The notes below the pieces were generated by a model. That model did not search any database, had not been told where the DNA came from, and was given only the letters and a program-made list of their open reading frames with translations. A stretch of DNA of 6,305 nucleotides from Chloroflexota bacterium. Its GTDB lineage: Bacteria > Chloroflexota > Dehalococcoidia > Lucifugimonadales > UBA3495. Both the position numbers and the translations under genes were made by a program. Numbering within the stretch: the stretch's first letter is position 1; the number at the start of each line of letters is the position of its first letter. The stretch lies in the NCBI GenBank assembly GCA_028874675.1, contig JAPPJA010000026.1, positions 1 through 6,305 of the forward strand, read 5' to 3'. Below, one piece after another: positions 1-4,962 of the stretch.

Positions 1-24
1 AGGGGCGCATGGCCATGCGCCCCT
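1..24. repeat. Perfect 24-bp GC-rich palindrome
   Basis: The arms AGGGGCGCATGG and CCATGCGCCCCT are exact reverse complements with no spacer, so the site is fully self-complementary. It could form a hairpin or cruciform or be a dyad-symmetric binding site. It lies about 100 bases beyond the stop codon of the minus-strand EthD-like gene, so it could end or protect that transcript, although no T-run accompanies it. Palindromes of this kind often recur in intergenic space of related genomes. One copy only is visible here, and the window edge cuts off its left context. Confidence 0.6.
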
Positions 25-56
25 ACCCAACCCACGACTTGCACAGGTTCCAGGTC

Positions 57-70
57 CCCGCCTTCGCGGG
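57..70. repeat. Short GC hairpin (CCCGC / GCGGG)
   Basis: A 5-bp perfect stem CCCGC (57-61) and GCGGG (66-70) encloses the tetraloop CTTC. It lies in the non-coding stretch downstream of the minus-strand gene that ends at 123. It resembles the small CCCGC-loop-GCGGG intergenic repeats scattered through many high-GC genomes. It may help stop transcription or be a copy of a dispersed repeat; the window gives no second copy to confirm this. Confidence 0.4.
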
Positions 71-122
71 AACGACGAATTGGATCGCTGGGAAGTTTTG
101 ATTTTCAATTTGACGGCAGTCG

Positions 123-782
123 CTAAATCTGGAAAGTCTTCTTCCATACACCGGGAGAGCCGGGGGCGTGGGTCATCATGGGCCGGATGCGTTCAGTGGA
201 GGGGTCTATGTCTCTCTGCCGGTCCCACTCATCGCTTTCGGAAACCAGCTCATGCTCGAACTCATACACGGTGGCGTACATAGGCGTGCCTCGCACCGAC
301 TTGTAGCGCCGCCCCCGAATGACGCCAGGAACCTTCTCGTAGTTGGGGACGTATATGCCGCTGTACCAGCGATTCCATTCGTCCTCGTTTTCGGGCCCCA
401 CGTCCATCCGGCCAATCTGAAGGGCGGGAGCCATATCGCTGCCGGCGATTGCCGGCGTCAGCTCGGTGGGGTGAATCATCTGATAGACGTTGCTGATCAA
501 GGTGGTTGCTATGGCGGGGGCGGAAGCCCTTTGGGCCCAATCCGACCGGGGCCGATTCTTGAAGGCCTCGGTTTCCACGGCCGCCACACTTTCCAGCTCG
601 TAGCAGGCCAGGTGCTTGGGTCCGCTCTTGACCGCCTCGTAGCGGGCGGCATTCAAAACGCCGGGCAGGGCCAGCAGTTCGGGAATGTGCTCCTCGTTGT
701 ACCAGGCGTTGAAATCGTCCTCCTTGTCGGCGGGCACATCGGCCCAGACCATCAGCAATCCGGTCCCTTTCTTGTCTGGCAT
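123..782 (-). CDS. Tandem EthD-like (dimeric alpha+beta barrel) protein
   Basis: The product is 219 residues with two copies of a ferredoxin-like alpha+beta barrel half-domain. Copy 1 carries the segment FNAWYNEEHIPELLALPGV (24-42) followed by ARYEA. Copy 2 carries WNRWYSGIYVPNYEKVPGV (136-154) followed by RRYKS. The W-Y...P...PGV...RY pattern is typical of EthD/NIPSNAP-type proteins, which form open beta barrels that bind or turn over small aromatic or carbonyl compounds. The family normally works as a dimer of single domains; here one chain supplies both. The HIPE histidine of copy 1 is replaced by Tyr-Val-Pro-Asn in copy 2, so any active site is probably asymmetric. The ATG start has an AGGAG ribosome site (plus-strand CTCCT at 791-795) at 8 nt spacing. 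No signal peptide is seen, so it is likely cytoplasmic. It follows the FAH-family gene on the same strand after 68 bases and is probably cotranscribed with it. The exact substrate is unknown. Confidence 0.8.
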   Translation of the reverse strand: MPDKKGTGLLMVWADVPADKEDDFNAWYNEEHIPELLALPGVLNAARYEAVKSGPKHLACYELESVAAVETEAFKNRPRSDWAQRASAPAIATTLISNVYQMIHPTELTPAIAGSDMAPALQIGRMDVGPENEDEWNRWYSGIYVPNYEKVPGVIRGRRYKSVRGTPMYATVYEFEHELVSESDEWDRQRDIDPSTERIRPMMTHAPGSPGVWKKTFQI

Positions 783-800
783 ACTTGCTGCTCCTGATTG

Positions 801-818
801 GCCCGCTGAATACCGGGC
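801..818 (-). other. Intercistronic hairpin between FAH and EthD-like genes
   Basis: GCCCG (801-805) and CGGGC (814-818) form a 5-bp stem with an 8-nt loop in the 68-base gap of the minus-strand gene pair. It lies just upstream of the ribosome site of the second gene. It could modulate mRNA stability or relative expression of the two genes. There is no U-tract, so a terminator is unlikely. It is short and may be chance. Confidence 0.25.
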
Positions 819-850
819 AGATATGGGAGGTCTGTCCCTGGGTTGGCGCG

Positions 851-1870
851 CTAGGGAAGTTTCAACTCGTACACGTAGCCTGTGGCGATGCCTGGAACCG
901 GCGCTTCAATTTCAATACCCACGCCATACCGGTAGTTCGGGTCCTCGTCCACCTTGGGGCCGACAGTGTTGCGAAGGGTGCCAATGCCTTCCACCTCGAA
1001 TTCCACCACGTCGCCGGGTTGCAGCCAGCGCGCTTCGTACCCCTTGCGGATGGCCTCGCCAATGGAGCCGCCGCCCACGGTGCCGCAGCCCAGGACGTCG
1101 CCCACGGCTACCCGGCTGTCCCTGGATGCGCGCTCCACCATTGCGCCCCAGGTGTGGTAGGAGAGGCTGCCGTCGCTGTCTTCGACCCAGGGAACACCGT
1201 TGACCCGGGCGGAGCATTTGACGTGAAGGCGTCCGTCACGAATCAGGGGGGCCAGTTCGTCGGTGGTCACGAGGCAGGGTCCCAGGGAGGATGCGGTGTC
1301 CTTGCCCTTGGCGGGGCCCAGGCCCACCGCGCTTTCGTCCCGCTGCAGGTCCCGGGCGCTCCAGTCATTGAATATCAGGAACCCGGCGATGTAGTCCAGC
1401 GCGTCGGCTTCGGCGACGTTGGAGCCCTCTTTGCCGATGACGCAGCCGATTTCCAGTTCATAGTCCAGCATGTTTGAGGCCGAAGGGTGAGGGACGGTAT
1501 CCTCCGGACCGTACACGCAGAGGGGATTGGAGAAGTAGAAAATAGGCATGCGATACCAGGCTTCTTCCCGCTCGCGGGTGCCCTGCTGGGTGGCGTGTTC
1601 CTCGAATATCATGAAGTCCCGAATGGTGGGGGGCCGCAGAATGGGCGACTGGAGTTGAACGTCTTCCAGGGCGAAAACAGGCGCCGAAGGGTTGCCCTGG
1701 GCCAGGGCTGTCTGTAATCGGGCCACGGCATCGCTTCCGGTTTCCAGCAGGGCCTGAACGTCACGCAGGGTCTGGGGCGCCCCCAGAAGGGCAGTGACGT
1801 CAATTACCGAGTCTTCCTGCAGGACCCCGCATCGAGGACCGGTCCCCGTATTGTAGGTAACCAGTTTCAT
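851..1870 (-). CDS. Fumarylacetoacetate hydrolase (FAH) family protein
   Basis: The 339-residue product belongs to the FAH superfamily, metal-dependent enzymes that hydrolyse, decarboxylate or isomerise diketo acids in aromatic catabolism. RDFMIFEEH (84-92) gives the Asp85/His92 pair, with the same 7-residue spacing as the metal Asp and catalytic His of FAH. DYELEIG (136-142) supplies Glu138 and Glu140, and FNDWSARD (167-174) supplies Asp169, completing the metal site. GPAKGKD (185-191) and GCGTVGGGS (261-269) match the conserved substrate-binding Lys and Thr-Gly loops. Residues 1-80 form the small N-terminal domain, beginning MKLVTYNTG. The reading frame stays open far upstream, but the ATG at 1868-1870 is preferred: it has a GGAGG ribosome site 7 nt upstream, and the N-terminus fits the family. 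It is the first gene of a unit with the EthD-like gene and is divergent from the OsmC-like gene. Full fumarylacetoacetase, acylpyruvase or ring-cleavage-product hydrolase activity cannot be told apart from the sequence. Confidence 0.9.
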   Translation of the reverse strand: MKLVTYNTGTGPRCGVLQEDSVIDVTALLGAPQTLRDVQALLETGSDAVARLQTALAQGNPSAPVFALEDVQLQSPILRPPTIRDFMIFEEHATQQGTREREEAWYRMPIFYFSNPLCVYGPEDTVPHPSASNMLDYELEIGCVIGKEGSNVAEADALDYIAGFLIFNDWSARDLQRDESAVGLGPAKGKDTASSLGPCLVTTDELAPLIRDGRLHVKCSARVNGVPWVEDSDGSLSYHTWGAMVERASRDSRVAVGDVLGCGTVGGGSIGEAIRKGYEARWLQPGDVVEFEVEGIGTLRNTVGPKVDEDPNYRYGVGIEIEAPVPGIATGYVYELKLP

Positions 1871-1914
1871 AGCTAATCCTCCGAAGTGGGACTGTTGCTT
1901 TTCAAGGGGGATGA

Positions 1915-1938
1915 CTGTGGTTGGTAAATATACCACAG
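1915..1938. promoter_or_regulatory. Inverted repeat in divergent promoter region, candidate operator
   Basis: CTGTGGT (1915-1921) and ACCACAG (1932-1938) are perfect 7-bp inverted arms around an AT-rich 10-bp centre. The site is about 45 bases upstream of the FAH-family start, and on the minus strand its centre contains TATATT (plus 1927-1932), which resembles a -10 box. No convincing -35 partner was found on that strand. The size and symmetry suit a dimeric repressor site controlling the catabolic unit. No regulator gene is in the window, so the family cannot be named. Confidence 0.35.
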
Positions 1939-2011
1939 CCCCGGTGGAAGCAGGGAGTTGGCCGGGGGTTGGCAGACTGGCTGACGAGATGTGCAGTTGC
2001 CTGTATTGTGG

Positions 2012-2041
2012 TTGCCTTTCGCACGTGAATGTAGTTAATAT
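2012..2041 (+). promoter_or_regulatory. Candidate promoter of the OsmC-like gene
   Basis: TTGCCT (2012-2017) as -35 and TAATAT (2036-2041) as -10 are separated by 18 bp, each matching four of six consensus positions. A better -10 match, TATAAG (2039-2044), overlaps but leaves a 21-bp spacer. Transcription would begin near 2048-2051, leaving a leader of about 35 bases that contains the strong ribosome site. This is the only AT-rich segment in the region. Confidence 0.35.
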
Positions 2042-2067
2042 AAGCCACCAGTCGGAAGCAGGAGACG

Positions 2068-2076
2068 AAAGGAGGT
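2068..2076 (+). promoter_or_regulatory. Strong ribosome binding site for the OsmC-like gene
   Basis: AAAGGAGGT is a near-perfect complement of the 16S rRNA 3' end. It lies 7 nt before the ATG at 2084 and fixes that start. It is the best Shine-Dalgarno sequence in the window and argues that the gene downstream is actively translated rather than decayed. Confidence 0.75.
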
Positions 2077-2083
2077 CGAGAGT

Positions 2084-2533
2084 ATGGCAGAACTGGCCCT
2101 TGCATATCGGGTAAGAAGCTATAGCACCGGGACCCCTGGGCGCGCCATTTGCAACACCCGCAATCACCACTGGGTGGCCGACGGCTCCGGCGGAGAGGAA
2201 GTCGGAGCCGGCGAGCTGTTCCTGTCCGGCATCACTGCGTGCGCGGTGAACATGGTGGAGCGCATTGCCACGGGGGAGGAAATACCCCTCAACTGGATGG
2301 ACGTCAGCATTGAGGCCTTTCGCGACCCGGACCGCGCCGCCATCGCCAACGAGGGCGCCGTTTCCGTATATGACGACATCAAGGTTCACTTCCAGCTGTG
2401 GGGGTTGGATGACGACCAGGGGCAATACCTGGTGGACCAATGGAAGCGTCGTTGACCCCTTTATGGCTCGGTCGCCGTGGCGACCCCTACTACCAGCGTT
2501 TCTGCCGAGGTTTTTGCAGAAGCTCACCACTAG
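2084..2533 (+). CDS. OsmC/Ohr-family selenoprotein (in-frame TGA read as Sec124)
   Basis: OsmC/Ohr proteins are dimeric cytoplasmic thiol peroxidases that reduce organic hydroperoxides with two cysteines. The first conserved motif is visible as GAGELFLSGITACAVNMVER (41-60), with Cys53 as the peroxidatic residue, preceded by the glycine-rich ADGSGGEEVG. The second half reads DDIKVHFQLWGLDDDQGQYL (97-116), the usual beta strand and helix before the second Cys. The plain frame stops after KRR at TGA 2453-2455, so a conventional product would be only 123 residues and lack this Cys. Read through, the frame continues U-PLYGSVAVATPTTSVSAEV... to TAG 2531-2533, giving 149 residues, the normal family length. 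UPLYG aligns with the CPxY/CPVS motif around the second catalytic Cys, so the TGA replaces exactly the redox cysteine. A SECIS-like hairpin starts just after it. OsmC-like selenoproteins are known from marine metagenome surveys. The alternative is a Cys-to-TGA nonsense mutation or sequencing error. It is divergent from the FAH gene. Confidence 0.75.
2470..2485 (+). promoter_or_regulatory. Candidate bacterial SECIS element
   Basis: GGTCGC (2470-2475) and GCGACC (2480-2485) form a perfect 6-bp stem capped by the tetraloop CGTG. The loop begins 20 nt after the TGA. Bacterial SECIS elements lie in the coding region right after the UGA and have a short stable upper stem. Their small apical loop carries a G in its first two positions, and SelB binds there. 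All these traits are met (G2477 is the second loop base). A lower extension is possible: GG 2465-2466 with CC 2486-2487 across a 3-nt bulge. No SelB or tRNA-Sec gene is in the window to support it. Confidence 0.6.
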
Positions 2534-2539
2534 CAACAC

Positions 2540-2557
2540 TTTCCGGAACTTCGGAAA
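2540..2557. terminator. Hairpin just after the selenoprotein gene
   Basis: TTTCCG (2540-2545) and CGGAAA (2552-2557) pair with a 6-nt loop, 6 bases after the TAG. The right arm runs on into five A residues, so on the minus strand the hairpin would be followed by a T-run. It might act as a weak terminator for antisense transcription or as a 3' stabiliser. The stem is modest. Confidence 0.3.
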
Positions 2558-2572
2558 AAGGCAGATAGCTGC

Positions 2573-2608
2573 AAATCGGCGATGCTTAGTATGTATCGCC
2601 GATTTTAT
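2573..2608 (+). terminator. Probable Rho-independent terminator of the OsmC-like gene
   Basis: AAATCGGCGAT (2573-2583) and ATCGCCGATTT (2595-2605) form a perfect 11-bp stem with an 11-nt loop. The right arm ends in TTTT (2603-2606). The element is about 40 bases downstream of the TAG at 2531-2533 and symmetric enough to work in both directions. It separates the selenoprotein gene from the yacL cluster. The loop is large and the T-run short, so strength is uncertain. Confidence 0.55.
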
Positions 2609-2958
2609 GTGAGCGTTCGGCTCCATTTTGTTACGTCTTTCGGCAGATGCCCGAAACCGGGCCTGAAATCTTCCGAAACCCTGTTCTTTATGTTATGCTC
2701 AACTCGCCCAGCCTCGGCTCTTATATTGGGCCTGGCACGAACGTTGCCCTCTGGTCCTCATTGATGTTTATTTGGTAGCGCGCAGGGTTCCGTTGCCAGC
2801 GTTTTGTCCTAATTTTCTTATTTGTTCTGCGTTTGCCGCCGGAGCAGCCCCGTGGTTGCGGTGGACGAGTGTTGGTGAAGAGGTGGGGAGGCAGCCAGGG
2901 TGTTGCCCTTGAGCAGCTACCGATAGAGGCGTCGAACGCAGGGAAAGGAGTAGTGTTC
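2609..2958. other. Intergenic stretch upstream of the PIN-TRAM gene
   Basis: No convincing gene or structural RNA was found in these 350 bases. They hold a small hairpin, GCCCG (2649-2653) with CGGGC (2658-2662). They also hold weak promoter-like pairs: TTCCGA 2671-2676 with TATGCT 2694-2699, and TTGCCA 2793-2798 with TCTTAT 2816-2821, each with 17-bp spacing. The second pair would give a leader of about 130 bases before the GTG start. The frame of the next gene is open from a TTG at 2833, but that upstream part does not look like the family. Confidence 0.45.
2793..2821 (+). promoter_or_regulatory. Candidate promoter of the yacL-isp-cysS cluster
   Basis: TTGCCA (five of six consensus positions) and TCTTAT (four of six) are spaced by 17 bp in a locally T-rich segment. 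It is the best-spaced pair between the upstream terminator and the first gene of the cluster. The assignment rests on sequence resemblance only, and sigma-factor preferences of the host are unknown. Confidence 0.3.
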
Positions 2959-4017
2959 GTGTTCGATGTTTGGACCCTGAGAATCATTGGCGCCGGTGGC
3001 CTTGGCGTGCTGGGGTGGCGCCTTGGGCCCTATGTTCCAGACCTGCCGACCGACAGCAAGCAGATAATCCCCTGGGGCATAGTACTGGCCATCGTCGGCA
3101 TACCGGTTGGCGCTTTTATCACCCCCTACCTGTTTCTCCGTCCCTGGCGCAAGACGGTCGCTTATATCAATTCGGTCCCCGGCAGTACCCTTCTTTCTTC
3201 GGCTTTTGGCGCCCTGATCGGTCTTGTCTTTGCCGCCCTGATTTCTATTCCCTTTTACAACATTAGCGGGTGGATGGCCTGGGGCATACCCATAATCGTG
3301 AGCCTCACCCTGGGTTCCTTTGGCCTCCTGCTGGGAGGGCTGCGAGGCAGGGACGTTCAGGCCGTATTCCCGTCCCTGGAATATTCGGCTCACACCAACG
3401 GGGTGGCCGAAGCGGGGCGCAACGGCAAAATCCTGGTGGATACCAGCGTTATCATCGATGGCCGCATTGCCGACCTTACCGGTACCGGTTTCCTGGAGGG
3501 CACCCTGGTTGTTCCCCGGTTCATCCTGGATGAACTCCGGCACATTGCCGATTCCAGCGACCCCCTGCGCCGCAATCGCGGTCGGCGGGGCCTGGAGGTC
3601 CTGGGTCGCCTGAGGAGGGATGACAGCATCACCCTGGACATCCTGGATGTGGGAATCTCCAACGGCGACGAAGTGGACTCGATGCTGGTGCAGATGGCCC
3701 GCACAATGAAGTGTCCCATCCTGACCACAGACTACAACCTGAATCGGGTGGCGGAATTCCAGGGGGTACAGGTACTGAACGTAAACGAGCTGGCCAATGC
3801 CCTCAAGTCCATTGTCCTTCCGGGCGAGGAAATGCGGGTGAACATAGTCCAGGAGGGCAAGGAACTGGGACAGGGCGTCGCCTACCTGGACGACGGCACC
3901 ATGGTGGTGGTTGAGGGCGGCAAGCGGTACATCAACGCCTTCCACGACGTAACCGTGACCAGGGTGTTGCAGACTGCGGCCGGGCGCATTATTTTCGCCC
4001 AGTCGAAGAATAACTGA
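2959..4017 (+). CDS. yacL: Membrane-anchored PIN-TRAM protein, YacL type
   Basis: The 352-residue product has the YacL layout: an N-terminal membrane region, a PIN nuclease-like domain and a C-terminal TRAM domain. Four hydrophobic segments lie at about 7-23, 36-60, 77-99 and 106-128. The PIN domain starts at KILVDTSVIIDGRIADL (157-173) with Asp161. It continues with VPRFILDEL (Glu192), GDEVD (Asp237, Asp240) and ILTTDYN (Asp258), the acidic residues expected to hold metal. The TRAM domain (about 288-348) has the pattern PGE.M.V.I.QEGKE..QGVAYL..GTMVVVE and is an RNA-binding fold. The family length (about 360) agrees. The in-frame GTG at 2959 is chosen because AAAGGAG (2944-2950) lies 8 nt before it; GTG 2953 is too close, and the upstream extension from 2833 lacks a ribosome site. 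Family function is poorly known, probably RNA cleavage or binding at the membrane. Its place ahead of ispD-ispF-cysS is a conserved order. Confidence 0.88.
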   Translation: MFDVWTLRIIGAGGLGVLGWRLGPYVPDLPTDSKQIIPWGIVLAIVGIPVGAFITPYLFLRPWRKTVAYINSVPGSTLLSSAFGALIGLVFAALISIPFYNISGWMAWGIPIIVSLTLGSFGLLLGGLRGRDVQAVFPSLEYSAHTNGVAEAGRNGKILVDTSVIIDGRIADLTGTGFLEGTLVVPRFILDELRHIADSSDPLRRNRGRRGLEVLGRLRRDDSITLDILDVGISNGDEVDSMLVQMARTMKCPILTTDYNLNRVAEFQGVQVLNVNELANALKSIVLPGEEMRVNIVQEGKELGQGVAYLDDGTMVVVEGGKRYINAFHDVTVTRVLQTAAGRIIFAQSKNN

Positions 4018-4043
4018 CTACGGGAAAGGTACCGGCAACTTAC

Positions 4044-4097
4044 AGGGCGCGGTGGCGACGTTGAGCAACCTGGTTGTTCCCCTGAACCCCGCGCCCT
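4044..4097 (+). other. Large two-tier inverted repeat in the yacL-ispD gap
   Basis: AGGGCGCGG (4044-4052) pairs perfectly with CCGCGCCCT (4089-4097). Inside, GAGCAAC (4063-4069) pairs with GTTGTTC (4073-4079), with one G-U pair, around a 3-nt loop. An internal loop of 10 and 9 nt separates the two stems. The structure fills nearly half of the 117-base gap and ends 38 bases before the ispD start. It has no U-run, so it is not an obvious terminator. It may be an mRNA processing or stability element, a cis-regulatory leader of ispD, or a copy of a dispersed palindromic repeat. Confidence 0.45.
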
Positions 4098-4134
4098 TGA
4101 TGTTTACGAGAGGGACTAGCGGGGGAGCTACGGC

Positions 4135-4830
4135 TTGAACCGGGAAGAGAAAGCAGGGGCGGTGGTGGTTGCCGCCGGCGGCAGTACCCGCATGGTGGGC
4201 GCGGACAAGACATTCGCTCCCCTGCTGGGCCGTCCTCTCATTACGCATGCCCTGGACAGCCTGGAGGAGTGTCCCCAAATTACCCAGGTTGCCCTGGTAC
4301 TCTCCGCCGACTCCGTAGAACGCGGCCGGTCACTGGTAACGGAGCGGGGGTACGAAAAAATCACTCACGTCGTTGCCGGCGGAAAACGCCGGCAGGACTC
4401 GGTAAAAGCCGGACTCGACGCGCTGAGACCCTGCCGCTGGGTACTGGTCCACGACGGGGCCCGTCCGGGCCTGGATGCGGCGCTGCTGGAACGGGCGCTG
4501 ATGGCCGTAGAGGATTCACCGCATGGCGCGGCCATTGCCGGCGTCCCAGTCAAGGACACCATCAAGACGGTTGACGCCGCTGGCCGGATAACCGGAACGC
4601 CACCCCGGGAGTCGCTGTGGGCTGCCCAGACTCCCCAGGTTTTCGCCTACGACTTGCTCTGCCAGGTCCATTCCCGCTTCCTGGGCGACGCCACCGACGA
4701 CGCGATGATGGTGGAATCCCTGGGTTACCAGGTGACCGTATTCCCCGGCTCCTACGAGAACCTGAAGGTAACAACGCCGGATGACCTGGTGGTGATGGAA
4801 GCCATATTACAGGGGCGGGCAGTGGCCTGA
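4135..4830 (+). CDS. ispD: 2-C-methyl-D-erythritol 4-phosphate cytidylyltransferase
   Basis: IspD joins CTP to methylerythritol 4-phosphate, giving CDP-methylerythritol in the cytoplasmic MEP route to isoprenoids. The 231-residue length is typical. VVVAAGGSTRMVGADKTFAP (10-29) is the nucleotide-binding loop, with Arg19 and Lys25 in the usual catalytic places. Further motifs are AGGKRRQDSV (81-90), VHDGARP (105-111), PVKDTIK (138-144), LWAAQTPQVF (161-170), TDDA (187-190) and ENLKVTTPDDL (208-218), with Lys211 matching the conserved methylerythritol-phosphate-binding lysine. The start is a TTG, supported by GGGGGAG (4121-4127) 7 nt upstream; no better ATG precedes the conserved loop. It follows yacL after 117 bases and precedes ispF, the enzyme two steps later. 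The kinase of the middle step, IspE, is not in the window. A rare TTG start may keep expression moderate. Confidence 0.96.
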   Translation: MNREEKAGAVVVAAGGSTRMVGADKTFAPLLGRPLITHALDSLEECPQITQVALVLSADSVERGRSLVTERGYEKITHVVAGGKRRQDSVKAGLDALRPCRWVLVHDGARPGLDAALLERALMAVEDSPHGAAIAGVPVKDTIKTVDAAGRITGTPPRESLWAAQTPQVFAYDLLCQVHSRFLGDATDDAMMVESLGYQVTVFPGSYENLKVTTPDDLVVMEAILQGRAVA

Positions 4831-4860
4831 CGGCGCAACTTCCGCCAGGTGGAGCAGCGA

Positions 4861-4962
4861 ATGCAAGTGGAACAGCCAAAGCTGAGCATTGTCTTTTCCT
4901 CCCCTATAGCAAGCCCACGCATGTTTGAATACCCGACCAGGATGGCAAGACGGCCGCAGTGA
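4861..4962 (+). CDS. Possible small ORF (33 aa) coupled to ispF
   Basis: An ATG at 4861 has AGGTGGAG (4847-4854) 6 nt upstream, a better ribosome site than that of the following gene. The frame runs 33 codons, beginning MQVEQPKLSIVFSSP and ending RMARRPQ, to a TGA at 4960-4962. That TGA overlaps the GTG start of ispF in the four bases GTGA, a classic translational coupling arrangement. Since ispF itself lacks a well-placed Shine-Dalgarno sequence, ribosomes ending this ORF could re-initiate on ispF. The peptide has no recognised domain and may serve only as a leader. It could also be chance in a 128-base gap. Confidence 0.35.
   Translation: MQVEQPKLSIVFSSPIASPRMFEYPTRMARRPQ

Noticed and set aside
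168..797. Plus-strand 209-aa frame opposite the EthD-like gene
   Set aside because: The minus strand has clear homologous tandem domains and a ribosome site; this frame is its codon-bias shadow.
2084..2455. Simple 123-aa OsmC-like protein or nonsense-mutated pseudogene
   Set aside because: It would lack the second redox residue. The continued frame matches the family C-terminus, has a SECIS-like hairpin, and is preceded by a strong ribosome site. A point mutation or sequencing error is still possible.
1871..2626. Upstream extension of the FAH-family frame to a 591-aa product
   Set aside because: The extra 252 codons run antisense through the OsmC-like gene, show no domain, and the ATG at 1868-1870 has a good ribosome site and a family-like N-terminus.
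2833..2958. N-terminal extension of the PIN-TRAM protein from TTG 2833
   Set aside because: There is no ribosome site, the added residues are polar and unlike the family, and AAAGGAG is ideally placed for GTG 2959.
2609..2958. tRNA, including a tRNA-Sec gene, in the intergenic stretch
   Set aside because: No acceptor-stem pairing or T-arm of the right geometry was found by eye; the GTTCGGCTCC-like stretch near 2614 lacks matching arms.
2917..3945. Long minus-strand frame opposite the PIN-TRAM gene
   Set aside because: It is a shadow of a well-supported coding gene; its translation is rich in Gln, His, Gly and Ala and shows no recognisable domain.
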